From Rhodocollybia butyracea (taxonomy: Eukaryota > Basidiomycota > Agaricomycetes > Agaricales > Omphalotaceae), in assembly GCA_015501585.1 (NCBI GenBank), contig JADNRY010000037.1, positions 248,001-312,000 on the forward strand: a DNA stretch of 64,000 nt. Direction: 5' to 3'. The notes under the pieces are model-generated. The model was not told where the DNA came from and made no database searches. It saw only the letters and a program-made list of their open reading frames with translations. Shown here piece by piece: positions 1 to 12,369 of the stretch (position 1 is its first letter; each line of letters opens with the position of its first letter). The position numbers and the translations under genes were made by a program.

Positions 1-294
1 TCTGAATTGATCTGTGCAAGTTCCGATTTTATGTTCAATTATTTTCCGTTTCGCCACGTTTGCAGTGTACTTATGCCGTTTTTCTCACTTTGTCGTGTAT
101 AGACCGATGTTCGCTTTACTGTCAAACTACAGGATTCATGATAGATGGTAACTACAAACGTTGCTTCATCCAGGAGGGGTTTACACACTTCTAATCGCTC
201 TCAAACTCGACAACTTGCAATTTCCGTGCTTTTTTCGTGGGATTGGCCAAAGACGCGCCTTTAGGTGGTCTCGAAGGGGGCTTCACTTTGGGAT
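1..294. other. no gene recognised at window edge
   Basis: I see no coding signal in these bases beyond short overlapping frames. On the minus strand they lie just downstream of the stop of the XLF-like model and probably hold its 3' untranslated region. Confidence 0.4.
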
Positions 295-1155
295 TTACAC
301 AGAATCAGCTGAGGATACATTATTGGCAAGCGAAAACTTACCAGGTTCCGCCTCTGTAGATTCACGCTTCTGTCGTTTCTTGGATGGTTCTACTAGTTTT
401 TGCATTTTTAAGTCTTCACGCTTTTTGCCCAGAGTTTCAGACGCGTTATGAACTGCATGACTTTTCGAAGGAGAGACTGGTGGATACATTACCAGAGGAA
501 TCTCATAAACACTAATGAATCTTACGAAGTGATGTAGCATCGGAATTTGAGGGTGTTACTCGAAGTTGGCACCTTACAACACTACTTGCGATCTGACAGA
601 GCAAACGACGCGTCAATGTCGTGTCTAGAAGATTAAACCAGACTATACACACGATTGTTAAAATATTGGTAGAATATGAAGCCACTTCGTCGCCGTGTAT
701 TTGACTTAGATGAAAACGAGCCGGTTTATCGGAAGACGGTGCGATGGTCAACTGAAGAAAAATCCGTAAGAGTTTGAATACTATCACGGTAGAACTCTCA
801 CTTCAATTTTGGTGTTAGACTCTTTACTCCAGCCACTCAGTATGAATTCCTCAGAAATAATCGCTTCCTTAAGGGCTTCCGCGATATCTAGTAGTTCATC
901 CGACGAGGTTTTGGAGCCCTGGATCCAAACAAGTTTGAATATTACAACGAATAGATTATAGCATGTAGAGAGACGCACAGCGAAAGCAGAAACGTCTGCT
1001 TCATCCCAGGAACCACGCCACCATCGAGCCGAATCAGCGAGACAGAGATGAATTACCCATTTGTCGTCTGTAACGCTAGAAAGAAGTACGAACTTAACTG
1101 TGCTGTGATAGATTAGTTGTATCAGTTCATCCAGGCAACTGAGAGAAGAGAACAT
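295..1155 (-). CDS. possible XLF/Nej1-like non-homologous end-joining factor
   Basis: A three-exon model. Exon 1 runs from 1155 to about 833 and ends at a GTGAGA donor. A 49-nt intron ending TTCTTCAG follows, then exon 2, then an intron with donor GTAAGA and acceptor ATCCACCAG near 491, then an exon ending at the stop at 295. The first 60 residues (WVIHLCLADSARWW, then GSWDEADVSAF) resemble the head domain of XLF-family proteins, in which a short strand-rich segment leads to a conserved Trp. The tail is lysine/arginine-rich (EPSKKRQKR), as in XLF proteins that bind Ku. XLF would act in the nucleus, bridging XRCC4-ligase IV at double-strand breaks. The assignment rests on weak resemblance only. 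The true N-terminus may lie in an unread exon between 1156 and 1375, because the first ATG sits right at a TCTCAG acceptor-like sequence. Confidence 0.35.
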
Positions 1156-1375
1156 ATGAAATCAATTACAATAGACGCGCGTTCCTTTTAGACGCTTGTT
1201 CCAATTAAAGGAAAAATCATTTGCATAGAAATCCATCCTACAGATTAAAACGAAAAACTAAAGCAAAAACAATAGTACAAGTGCATAGTCGCCTGGGAAA
1301 TTCTACATATGTGGAAGATGTATACATAATGAAGAGAAGATAAACGGTAGATTCAATATTTTAAATGCTGTAGGT

Positions 1376-3579
1376 TCAAAGCAAATGACTTTCTGCGAGG
1401 CTTTTCCTAACAATGGTATCTTTCACTGAACAAGCCAATTATCAATGGGAGCCTTGTAAGCCAAATTTTGCGTACCGTTCTCAAGAATCGTGAAGGTCGA
1501 ATGAGTATCCTGGAATAACACGTCAAAGTAGACTGAGATTATAAATTATGTTTTACTTACTGTGACAGAGGTAAAGTGGCAATAGAAGGTACGAGGAGTC
1601 GTAGAGTGCTGCTTAAAAATCGTGGCAAACTTCTTTTTCATGTCTATTGAAGGTTTCAACGCGTTGATAACATTAGCCTTCGAGGAATGCTGGAACAGAC
1701 TTACACCTGGAGGTCCCCTCAAACGTGTTGGGGCGATCACCATATGAGATAACCCATTTTGAGAACCGAATCCCTGACTCAAGCTTTGCTTTTAATATGT
1801 CGCATTTATTGAGAAATAGAATTAGCTCGGTAGTCTGGAGGAGCTGGTTCGAGACAATTGCTCTCCAAAGGAGAATCGAATCTTCCTGTGTAACAAGATG
1901 AACCCATCAAGAAAATAACAAAAAACGGCAATGTACCAATCTGTTTACTGAAGGATCTTCGACTAAAGATTGGTCAAAGCAGGAAAGAGGTGCCAAAAAG
2001 ATTATTGCATCGCAGGCGTCAAAAAATGGTGCCCACGCCGCTTGATATCAATTCAGGAAAAAGCTTCTCTCGGTGATGATTGCATCCGCGTACCTCGCTG
2101 GCCATTGTTAGCAAGGCTATTGCAAGTTTATATGAGAAAAATCTCACCAAGGACCGTGCCCCGCCAACATCAAATACCCTCCAATCCCGACTCATCATAT
2201 TTCCTTCAGCAGCGGGAGTCAAATAATCAGACCATGGTGTTTGGAAGATAATTACCTGTCTTGAGAACAAAACGATGCTCCGAAACGCCTGGGTCGGTCC
2301 GATCCTGAGCGACGGATGGAGATGAAAAGGCACAGGTACTTACCCATTGTCTTCAGCCGAGCTTTTAAAATGTCATCTAAACAGTAATGTCAATGTAAGA
2401 GCCTAAAGATCGTACATTAGTATGTGTCATTTACCGTCTGAAGGAACATATTTTAATGCAGTAACTCGGTCTAGTTCATCCAAGAAACTGCCGATCGCGA
2501 TTAGTAGTGACTGAACACGGGGAGAATAGAAAACCCACAAGCCCGGCGTGTCTTCAAGTCGAATTCTCAGTGCTTGCAGGAGAGCTTTGATGGTTGGATC
2601 GTGCCAAAGCTTGATCATGTCCTCTGCACAGTTGTTCAGAATGACCCCCGGATCTTGAGGGTCATCAAAGTCTATCCCATCGTCACTGTCAACGCTTTCC
2701 CTGTTCGATGAAGACAGAAACCGCGAAAAAGCCGATTTCCAAGGCGTTGCTGATTGTACATAAATTTCCTTCTTCAAATTTGAACTCGGCGGAGGAACAT
2801 TTGTGACGGATACCTGCTGAGTAGCCGTTGCCGTAGATGGTGAGAGTCTCCGCCATAAGGACTCTTCGACCTGCAAAAGCGGAGAAAGTCTCATTTTGAG
2901 TTTCAGATGCTCTGCGGTCAGCATGGGTAGTTCTTGTTCAAACTCCAGAGGACTTGGAGATCGGTCTTCCGAGATAGGAGAGACCGGAGACAAGCCCGAA
3001 TACTGTTGTTGCGCTGTAGTCATTGCGTCGAAAATAATGCGGATTGATCTATATACATATCGATCAGTGTGCTGTTCGCTAACCGGAAATTGTCTTTACC
3101 GGGCAATATTGAGTTGGACTATCGTTCTCCATGACCCCCGTTCTGCTTTAAATGCTTTTGGTGAGTTGATCAATTGAAAATCTGGGATTTTTTCAGGCGG
3201 TCAGGACATCGTTTGAGGGAACAGAAGGTTGTGTACTTTTCAAAGTCGTGGATTTTCCTGCAAATGTTGAGCTCTGAGCATATTGGAACGACGTCCAAGT
3301 TGAAAGACTCACCTGATTCACTTTGACCTTTCAACAAAGTCAACTAATTGGCTCAGAGATTATACTAGGAAACGCACCTAATAACAGCACTGATATTTTG
3401 TTCTCCTTCTTTTCAGCTAACCTCTGGGCATTTAACTCCTCGTCAATTCCGTCTGATATCTCTTTGGCCTTTTTTTCTTCGGAAATCCTCTGTTCTCGCT
3501 CTGCTGGACTCTCGTTAGGCGGAGGAGCAATTAGCTTGGACAAAGGGTCTTCGTCTTCAGTGAGACTGCGACGAGGCAT
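1376..3579 (-). CDS. atypical fungal G-protein alpha subunit
   Basis: A heterotrimeric G-protein alpha subunit, spliced from about ten exons. The start at 3579 gives MPRRSLTEDEDPLSKL, which lacks the usual MGxxxS myristoylation start. The P-loop GQSESGKST is assembled across two introns near 3315-3380. A long Ser/Pro-rich insert (about 2730-3000) lies in the helical domain, followed by switch I (ARLKTMG), switch II (VFDVGGARSL), the segment AWAPFFDACDAIIFLAP, the guanine-specificity motif FLNKCD, and CHFTSVTD near the C-terminus. The reading ends VKDTIVRKSLAESHLL. In canonical G-alpha the residue after DVGG is the catalytic Gln; here it is Ala. G-alpha subunits relay signals from seven-span receptors at the plasma membrane. 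Expanded, insert-bearing G-alpha paralogues are common in basidiomycetes. The family call is firm; coupling and GTPase rate are unknown. Confidence 0.9.
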
Positions 3580-6500
3580 GTTCAAATAGAAAACACGATC
3601 GGAGATAGAGCTCAATAAAAGACACAGTTACAGAGACATGAGTGAACAAGAAAGAGTTGAATTGTAGTGACCATAAGTAGGCAGAAGCATCAATACAAGA
3701 GTAAGTTGACTTCTATTTTGATGGCATCTGTACATCTAAATCTATACCCCACTAGCATCTAGCCTAACACCGTACCTCTAAGCTCTAACTTTGACATCCT
3801 CAATAAACAACTTTATCCGATAGATACGCTGCACCATTTTTCGTGTCGACAACTCAAATCTTTATTCCTCTTCTTCTGTTGTGCCATGTGGTCCCACGCG
3901 AAACTTCTCGGCTTCCAGAAAATTCCCTCAAAGAAAAATCACGCAACAACGTTGAACGGATGTCTAACAGTCTAATAGTAATACTTCAGCTTGTCGCCCA
4001 AGCTGAAGCGCTGAAGCGTGCCACCATGGTAGCCTTACATGTATGGTCAAGGGATATGTTTATTCACTTTGAAGCTTGTTTGCAAAATTGTTGAGTCCCG
4101 ATTCCCGGATTTGCCCCCAGGATGCTATACCTCGACTCGTAGTGTCAAGAGGTTTTAGAGTCTGCCTACGGGAGACAACCAGGATGCCTACCTCGTCACA
4201 CTCCGAGTCTCAAGCGCACCGCCAGTTTTCTTTCTTGGGTTTTCGGAATTGAATTTCACCATCATTATGACTCCTCAGGCTGGCAGAATTAGTGGTGTGT
4301 ATCTACTATAAGGTACTTATCTGAAACCGAATTTTTTTCGCATAGTCAGCCAACTCCTGACCAAGTATCTCTGACAGCGGGACCTGCTCTTGCCTATAGT
4401 GGAATTGCTGTCCTCAGTCATCAAACCAATCGACAGACGACAACGGATGCAGATATTGTCAAAGGCCTAGTGACTCCCGCCTTCCTTGGCCAATGGCCTA
4501 GCAACGGCGGAGACGCAATAGCCTCAGCACGGAATTTACTGGTCGATACTGTTAATGGTTGACCGCCCACAGCAAGCAAGTGGCAGGCGACGTTGTTGCA
4601 TCAAAGTCTCGTCTGCTGGGATTTCGTGGCTCTATAACTACTTTCGTTACATGTGAATATAGATATGCCGCGACAATACAGTGTGCTACAGTGTGGCGCC
4701 AGTATTTCAAGCCAGTGGTAATCAATCTTTCTCTCAACATATGCGGTAACCCCGAATCCCGACTTTACTCGGTTGCTGCAGATAAATATCTTCTAACGGT
4801 TGCTCTTAGTTTTCCTTGGTGATTTTAATTTTGAGTTCCCATGATTGTCATGAGTCTCTTTACTCCCGCAGCTGGCCCAGTATGGGACTTCTGTACCAGA
4901 GATGTGCTGGCGATTTTCATCACTTTGTTGTCACTTTGTCATGTCCAATAAAAGTTGAGTATATGCTGTTGTGCGCCGACTCATTTACGGTATGTCTTCC
5001 TGCTCTCTGAGATTAATTGGATTTGGTTCGCTCAATGGTTCACCCCTCCGAGTCCGACATTTCTAGGTCATTCAAGAATAAGAATCCAAACTGGATTCAA
5101 TCGTACGGTGGCGTCTGTCTTGGTTTACAAGTTTACAAGCTGATATCCTAGAAGAACTAAGGCTATGAAACCCCGATGAACCAGACACTTTGGTGCTACT
5201 AGTAACCTTGCGCGCTGAGATATATACGGATCCTACTGCCCATAGTGAATGCAATATCTTTTCTGGCAAATTAGCAAGTGCCTGACCGCTTCCAATTACT
5301 CATTCTTGCAAGTCATACTATATATACATCGGTAAAATTCCGTCTCAATTTTCATTCAGCAGTTGATTATTGTCATGGTTTCGACCTTCTCGGTGCTCTT
5401 GAAAACTCCCCTCTGAACGGAGTCTTGAGTTTCCCTGCACACGCAACTCAACGCGGGTTCAATTTCGATTTCTAAATTCACACTCTCGGGTGTACACTCT
5501 AGCTAAAGATATTTTTGGAAAGACAAAGAGGGGCATCTCGTCATACTCTTTGAGTCGTAAGTAAAACGAATAAGTTTCACGGGAACTTTACTTGTAACGA
5601 AAAATCTGGAAAACCTTACGATCTCGGGGTCAAGACCGTGGATGGTGGCTCTGGTAAGTATCTAGTATCATGGGTCCCGTTCCATTTAGCAAACAAAAAT
5701 GAAGCACCTCAGCAAATTCAAATGGGGTGCAGGTGATTGAGAACTTGATATAGTCCGGTGCATATAGATGTCCGAGTCCGTATATCCGTCTCGGCCAAAG
5801 CGGTCACTGCACGGAAAGACAAAGTACACAGTGGATGCGCGGTGCATATTTTGAGTTGATTCCGTCTCTCCAACGACGCCCATACCTGTGAAAGGGAATG
5901 GGATATATTGGGCTTCAGATAGAAACGCCGGGTACAGCATAGCTGTCGGATTGCTCAATTAATATCACAGTGAACGCACGAATTTTCAAAGAGTTTATCC
6001 GTAGTACTTACCGTAGACTGAAAGCCGCAGTCTCCAAGAAATTGATTGAACTTACTGTTTGTTGCCGATTTGCAGATCCTTTTTTGGAGCACTATAACGC
6101 GTCCATCTGCCGATCTGATATTATTATTGATTGTGCTGGTCGGACGATCAGTTCGAAAATGAAAGCAATAGAGCCAGTGCGCATCGGTTTGATTTGTTCA
6201 GCCTGCATTCGGTATGTTGAATAAGAACAGGAATATTATAGCGTCGAGCGTAGCTAGGCTACCGATGATCAAGCTAGTAGAGTCGGTGTTTGGATGAAGA
6301 CAATCGGAAATTCCGAAGTGGGATGGTCACGAGCGCTTCCTCTCAGCTGCGGATGCTTTTTTCGGATGTCTCCTGCCTTAATGGGCCAAATTCACCTGAA
6401 TTCTTTACCTAGCTGTTGCTAGTCTCCCCTAGGCAGGCTCGTTATACACTGACGATCCATATGAGCTGTTGCCAGACTCTAGTGTGTTGAATTTTCCCAA

Positions 6501-6711
6501 AAGTGGCCTCGAGACTATCAAACATTGGCGCGCTCGTTGGCGCGGTTGCTGAACACTTTGGGTCGAGAATTGGAAGGACTCAAGACCTGGGCTACTAGTA
6601 ATTCCTCTTACTTACCCCGAGTGTTGGTACGCCAGGATTCAAGAAGTACCTATGTGCATCATCATTTCAAAGTAAGATATATCTACTATGTGATAACCAG
6701 TTTCTAATAGA

Positions 6712-7250
6712 CTGGAATGCGAAGGGGAGGATTCTATAATCGCTGCAAGATCCGTATTATTGGCTGATATATTTGCAAGTTGGTCCCCTTGTTGGGGTTG
6801 TTGAAACGTTGAAGGTACATGCCGGCCAAAGCATCCGATCTTTGTTTGAGTATCTTGGTCACTTTTTGTGTAGGTAGGACGGCTGGCAGATATGGATTCC
6901 CGCTCCGTATCAGGACGACCCTCTGTAATTTAGTATCCTATCCTACCATAGCTATTTCCATGTGTCTCGAGACGCGACTATACGCTAGTTCAAATCGGCA
7001 TTTTGGATGTAGCATCTATGGCGCTAGGACGCCAGGCACGTAGTATGGCCCCCATTCTGTTTAGGACCATCCGGCCGACTTGCTTGCTTATTCTATTCCA
7101 AAATTGGTGTTCAGCCTATTGCTTTATCTGATCAAGTCAACCTTTCAATTGATGTTGGTACTGTATAGTGCACTTATTCCTATATACTAAGTCTGATACT
7201 GGCTCTCCCCCTTGTCCTCCTCATAATGTTTGCGTAGTTAAGATTGCGAT
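6712..7250. repeat. imperfect direct repeat, copy 1
   Basis: Blocks shared with copy 2 occur in the same order: an ATGCGAAGGGG...CTGCAAGATCC block near 6717, TTGGTCCCC(T/C)TGTTGGGG near 6780, GCATCCGATCTT...GTTTGAGT near 6830, CTTATTCTATTCCA near 7087, GATCAAGTCAAC near 7130, and GTTTGCGT(A/G)GTTAAGATTG near 7230. Copy 1 carries about 180 extra bases between the third and fourth blocks. The divergence shows an old duplication. Confidence 0.65.
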
Positions 7251-7312
7251 AATACATTATCTCAATCCAGAATTCTTACAGTGGTGGGCCACTACAGCAA
7301 GCTACGCGCCAC

Positions 7313-7655
7313 TGAAATGCGAAGGGGGAGACTATGCAATCCCTGCAAGATCCAGGCTATATTTGCATTGGTCCCCTCGTTGGGGAAAGGTGCATCCGAT
7401 CTTCCGTTTGAGTGTCTTCGTCGCTTTTAATTTTAGGGACCCCGGCGGGCTTCCTTCCTTCCTTGAGCTTATTCTATTCCACAGTATTGCTTTACCTGAT
7501 CAAGTCAACTTTTAAATTGATCTTAGTACTGTATTAATTAAAACTACACTGTCAGATTATGAAGCAGAAAGAGGTATAACTAAGGTTGAGATACGAAGTT
7601 GAGACTGGCTGGGAAAAAAACTTGTATAAGGTTTGCGTGGTTAAGATTGATTGAT
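7313..7655. repeat. imperfect direct repeat, copy 2
   Basis: The shorter partner of the repeat at 6712-7250, with the same blocks in the same order. It is followed by several short TGATGATCA-type repeats at about 7645-7690. No coding capacity is evident. Confidence 0.65.
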
Positions 7656-7856
7656 GATCACTGATCGAGATTGCCTGATGATCATTGTCTATCGTGGTCG
7701 TTTCTAATACTAGCAACGAGACTGGCTAGGTGCGCGTACCAATGAAGCGCTTAGACTCAAGGATAAGAAAAGGCGTTGCGCAAAGAAATTGCCCTTCAAT
7801 TCATATGGTACACTGTGCTAATACTTGGTGATAAGGAAATACAATCAACTCGACTA

Positions 7857-8577
7857 CTAGGCGTGCTTGCTCGCTTTTGACTGAACATCACCTGCTGCAT
7901 CTGCGACTTTTCCAGCGCCAGCCTTCTTAGCATCTTCTGCAGAGCTTTTGCCCCATCCAAGCCAGCTAAACCACCCAGCCTTAGCTTGGTCCTTCTTGTC
8001 CTCAGCGCTATCTTTGACTTCTCCATATTTCTTATCCACCGATGCTCTCGCTTCGCTGTATAGATTCTCCGTTGATTCTCTGGCATTGGAAAGGCTTCCC
8101 GAAGCCTTTGACTTGTATTCGTCGAATTTAGCCTGGGCATCGTGTGCTGCTTGTTTCGTCCGTGCCTCTGCACCACTTATGGTCTTGTCTGCTGAAGCTT
8201 TCACTTCATCAAATTTCAGCTGACCCATCTTGTGTGCATCTTCAGCTCCCACTTTACCTGAACTTCCAGCCTCCTTGGCCTTTCGAATGGCCTCTTCTTC
8301 GTCCTTCTTGACCTTGGCTTCTAGCCTGGCTGCTTCATCGGGATTGTTGTAGTACCACCAAGCTCCAGCGCCGCCAGCAGCAACAAGGGCGCCGATGAGG
8401 AGAGTGTTGTTGTTAGATTTGGGCTTGGGCGGTTCTGTAGTGTATGTTCGTGCTCGTCTTGCCTAGTACAGATATCGTTAGGATAGTTATTCAGGTGATG
8501 ATAGCACAAGTAGGTATCACCTTTATCAAGGCAGTCGGCGAGGATTTGGCAATACGAATAGCTTGGGAACGAAACAT
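7857..8577 (-). CDS. LEA-like, membrane-anchored protein (calcofluor white hypersensitive family)
   Basis: Exon 1 from the ATG at 8577 encodes MFRSQAIRIAKSSPTALIK, a basic amphipathic leader typical of mitochondrial import. After an intron (about 8464-8520) the protein continues RRARTYTTEPPKPKS. A hydrophobic, glycine/alanine-rich span (TLLIGALVAAGGAGAWWYY) follows, and then about 150 residues rich in Lys, Ala, Asp and Glu with helical repeats such as KSKASGSLSNARESTENLY. The C-terminus includes GWFSWLGWGKSS. Fungal databases often name similar proteins 'calcofluor white hypersensitive'; the real function is not established. The predicted form is a single-span protein, probably mitochondrial, with a long helical tail like LEA or apolipoprotein repeats. 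The mitochondrial location is my inference from the leader. Confidence 0.6.
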
Positions 8578-8774
8578 TCTACGATGGATTGAAGATGGAA
8601 TTAGAGGGGGCACATGAGACGGCGCTGTTTGGTTATATACACGCGCTTTAGGTGAGGTGACGTAGATGGGCTAATCATGACGTAGTTCAAAATATTCTGT
8701 CATAATAATAATAGAAAACAACTACACAATCCAACATCGAAACTCTCGATTTTTGTATATACTCTGCTAAACAT

Positions 8775-10886
8775 CTACTGCTTGACTTTACCAATGACAG
8801 CGTTCGGTGCGTACCGAGGAATGACCTAAAGGACAAGACCAGTTAGAAGAATCAAAAACACAACAGAACTCGCAACAACAAACCTTGGGATCATGCAGCA
8901 TGTTGAACTCTTCGGTAGCATCGCGTCCAGCATACAGCATGATAGCCTTCTTGCCTCCGGGATGGTCAGGAAGGAACTATGTAGGGTGATACATAAACGG
9001 CAAGGAACAAACAGTTCGCAAAAACAGGTATACCTCAGTAACGTCGAGCACTTCGCCGTTTACTACAACCCAGACATCCTTCTCGCTTTTGTGCTTTGCA
9101 ACCTCGTCAAGCGTAAACACTCCACTAGACTTCCCCACAGAGTTGGATCCTGCTGCAGGAGCAGCCGATGACGACGATGATGAAGCACCTGAGACCTGGC
9201 CAGCAATAGCGCCAAGACGACCACCAGCCTTAGTTACAGCAGCACTGGCTACTTGTAGCAGGTAGGCAGCAGCAGAGTCTCCAGCGACACGTCCAAAGAC
9301 AACACATCCAAGTAGGGAGCTTCCTCCCAGACGATTAGCGCCGTGAACGCCTCCAGCGACCTCTCCACAAGCGAATAGACCCTGTATAGGCTTGCCGTTG
9401 GTGTCGATAACGTGAGATTCCGCATCGATTTCAAGACCACCCATAGTGTAATGCAGAACGGGAGTCATCTGGGCGACGTGGAAGGTGTCGTTGTAAGACC
9501 ACTCGCCAGAGAAAAACTGACAGGATAGATGTAAACACAAGATATACCGGATAGAGCATGTAAACAATGAATACCTTCTTGCCGAACGGATCCTTCTTCG
9601 TTCGAACAGACTGGTTGTAGTCATCGAAAGTTTTCTTGAGAACAGCGGGTGAAAGACCGAATTCCTTAGCAAGAGCGTCACCAGACTCGAAGCGCTTCAT
9701 CAGGCCACGGCCGACGTAGTGCTTGCAATGCCATTCAATGTCTTTCGACGCGGCTCCGTTGAGAACGAGACGAATAGGGAACTGTTAACCAGTGTCATTT
9801 TCTTTCAATCTCTTGAAAAAGCATTCATACCTTGCCATTCTCCCACATTTTACCGGTGACGTAGTCTCGGTGCTGGAGCTCATCGACAAATCGTTTACCA
9901 GTGTTATCCAGAAGTAATCCACCAACACCCCGTAAAGCTTCGGCAGCCAGGAATTTCACCTTCGCATCGGGTTCGTTGGGGTCGATAAGACCCGTTGGGT
10001 GCACCTGCACCTTCTCCATATCAATACCCTTGGCACCAGCTTGCATAGCCATCTTGTGACCATCACCGGTACAGTGGTCACCATTCGTGGTAGGAAGGTC
10101 GTAGTACTCAGGACGATGCTTTTTGAGCAGCGAGTCGGATGTGAAGTCGGCAGCATAACCACCAGTAGCAAGGACGACCGGCCCATATGCAGTCTCAGTT
10201 TTACCGTTAAGAACGTATTCGACGCCGGAAACATGGCCATTCTCGTCTTTCAGGAGCTTGGTGACACGAGCTTTCTTTACGATCTTGACACGCTCGGGTT
10301 GAGAAACAGCGAGGTCTTCTAAGCGTTCCATTTGGGCGTACGTGATGACCTGAGAGACATATCAACAACAAAACAAGTTGCACAGGGGCCATTACTTACC
10401 ATCCCAGGGAATTGAGCACCTCCACGATGTGTACGTGGCTGACTGTGACCACCGAGACGAGCAACTTTCGACAAATCCAAACCAAACTTGGCCTGAAGCC
10501 AGTTAACGGCGTCACCTGAGCGGCCGGTAAGAACTTGGATGAGATCATCTCTAGCGAGGTCCCGAGCCTACATTCACTAAGTAAAGAGGAGTTAAGGAGC
10601 GAGAAGGTACGCACAGATTTCTTGGTATCCTCGAAGAAGATCTTTGCATTATCAGGAATATTCAGTTCCTGTTGGGTCTGGGTACCAGCACCGTTGATAC
10701 CAGAGGTGGCCTTTGTCGAGTTTCCTCCCATGAAACTGTAGAACTAAGAGTTTATGCGGAGTTTATGATAACAAGTTTGATGACTGACCCTTGTTTGTCG
10801 AGAAGAAGAACATTGGCACCACGTTCAAGAAGAGTGTGTGCTGCAGAGAGACCAGCGAGGCCACCGCCAACGACGATAATGGACAT
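8775..10886 (-). CDS. soluble fumarate reductase (FAD) with C-terminal cytochrome b5 domain
   Basis: A flavoprotein that reduces fumarate to succinate (Frd1/Osm1 type), carrying a heme-binding tail. The start at 10886 opens directly on the dinucleotide-binding fold (SIIVVGGGLAGLSAAHTLLE). Downstream are GGNSTKATSGINGAGT, QVHPTGLIDP, EALRGVGGLLL, and TMGGLEIDAE followed by GGVHGANRLGGSSLLGC, which carry the FAD and substrate residues of the family. A Ser/Ala-rich linker then leads to a cytochrome b5 domain (FTLDEVAKHKSEKDVWVVV, DHPGGKKAIMLYAGRDATEE) and the end VIPRYAPNAVIGKVKQ. The HPGG heme motif is intact. Six or seven introns are present. An upstream in-frame ATG at 10934 would add 16 residues. 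Fused b5 domains occur in fungal members of this family. The role is probably redox balance under low oxygen. Confidence 0.9.
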
Positions 10887-11208
10887 AATGGAAGAAGGAA
10901 ATTGAAGGGAGTTTCGACGGGGCCTCGGGTTCAAGTGCCTTTATAGACCGCACCGGATCGGCCAAAGAACCCAGGGCCGGCCACTCGCATGTGATTCTTC
11001 AAACGCGTACCAGTACTTATACCGCAAAATCTAAGTATCCTAATCCGCATTTAACCGGTCTGAATATTTCATGTGCGGAAGGAATCAAGCTCCAAAGCTT
11101 GAAAGTACTCGAAACTTGTCTAGTCAAATTTTTAACCACTGGTATTCCAACCGGACCAAGGTAAGTAAGACCGATCCGATGGTTGCCCCTCTATGGTATA
11201 GTCATCTA
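10887..11208. promoter_or_regulatory. intergenic region upstream of the fumarate reductase gene
   Basis: 322 bases between the fumarate reductase start and the stop of the nicotinamide riboside kinase gene, both on the minus strand. It must hold the fumarate reductase promoter. I see no clear named site. Confidence 0.4.
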
Positions 11209-12369
11209 CTACATAAATCTTGTCAAAGCATCCTTCAAAACCTCGCAGCATCTCTTGACCAACTCATCCATGCTCATCTCAGTCCCATTCATCATTACTA
11301 ACCGCTGAACCTTTCCGCTTGAATCACCGTGTTCAACATCTTCGTCAACGAATATTTCTCTATTAGCCTCCAGGTATGCGGGCCAGACGATCTGCTCCCA
11401 GTATCGTGGAGGATCACGCCACAGTGACCCCTCTGGGTCAGATTGAACTGTCGGTCAGCAACCGGTATGGTTCCGAAATAAAGCGGAGTTAAAGAACGGG
11501 AGACACACGGCAGCGGAAGCGGGGAGCGTCGTCAATACAAGGAAGGAACGCCGATGGACAGACAAGTACGAAAAAGTATACTCGGACTTACCTGCGGTGT
11601 GATATCCATGTCTTTCGTGTCGCCTTCGCTTGAGTATATTTTGCGGTACACGCAGAAATATCCGCACGTCCAATTGTTCATACACATCCTACTAATTCCG
11701 TCGGTAAATGATCTTACAGTTAGTATTTCTTGTCCACTGACCGCATGCCAGTACAATAAGAATCCATCTACCAAACCCCATATTATCTTGTCCCCAGTCC
11801 GTTCTGCATCACGTTGGATATCTTCAAAGGTTCGAGACCATCTAAGTTTTATCTCATCGATGAGGTGAATGTCCTTTTGCTCGTTCAAGTGGTCATGACT
11901 TCTATGATCCGGTGGTATCACACCAGTCCTCTTGACCTCTTTTAAAAATTCAACCATACGAGGCCAATCGATGGCACCAGCAGGAGCATCCCAGTCTTGC
12001 ACTTTATAAACCGGATGCATTGGAACCAGGTCTTGAGGCTGTATTGAGTTCAGTTGAGGCAACCTCCACGCAGATAAAGCTGTAAAGATTCATACTGGAG
12101 CAAAATCCTGGAAAAAAAGCTTTGAGACTGTAATACACTGATCGATAACAATCGAACGTACATACGTCTTGATGAATTATAACACTGTTAGGGAGTATCC
12201 CTCGTAAGTGTTTTGCTAATGTTGTTTTGCCAGAGCAAGTTGCACCTCTGGTAGAATAAAAGATAAAAAGTCAAAATTTTCTTGATATATCTAGAATCCG
12301 AGCGCACCCAACTCCAACGAGAATTACTCGAGTTTTCTGGTTTGAAGCACCAGAGCTGAGGTCGCCCAT
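11209..12369 (-). CDS. NRK1: nicotinamide riboside kinase
   Basis: Phosphorylates nicotinamide riboside to NMN in NAD salvage (cytosol). The start at 12369 (MGDLSSGASNQKTRVILVGV) runs into a P-loop assembled over an intron, GGATCSGKTT. Next come HQDDFAP with the acidic pair expected after the P-loop, and then HPVYKVQDWDAPAGAIDW, which matches the substrate-binding segment of yeast Nrk1. Further on are WGLVDGFLLYW, then VYEQLDVRIFLRVPQNILKR and RRHERHGYHTA. The C-terminal part (WEQIVWPAYLE and a final KRCCEVLKDALTRFM) comes from the last exons. About five introns. It starts 245 bp from the divergent dipeptidase gene, so the two may share a promoter region. Confidence 0.88.

Larger units (their letters stand above)
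3580..7856. other. 4.3-kb gene-poor stretch
   Basis: No recognised gene lies here. There are many short frames without consistent splice sites. A frame at about 4350-4560 (reading LTAGPALAYSGIAVLSHQT and ending VDTVNG) and a short frame at about 6522-6590 (IGALVGAVAEHFGSRIGR, vaguely like a sugar-transporter loop) look protein-like but I could not extend either into a gene. The right end holds a decayed direct duplication, listed separately. The stretch looks like eroded gene or mobile-element remains between two gene clusters. Confidence 0.5.

Noticed and set aside
3843..4094. Plus-strand frame with a signal-like start (MSTTQIFIPLLLLCHVV)
   Set aside because: No domain, no conserved ending and no supporting exons; it is probably chance.
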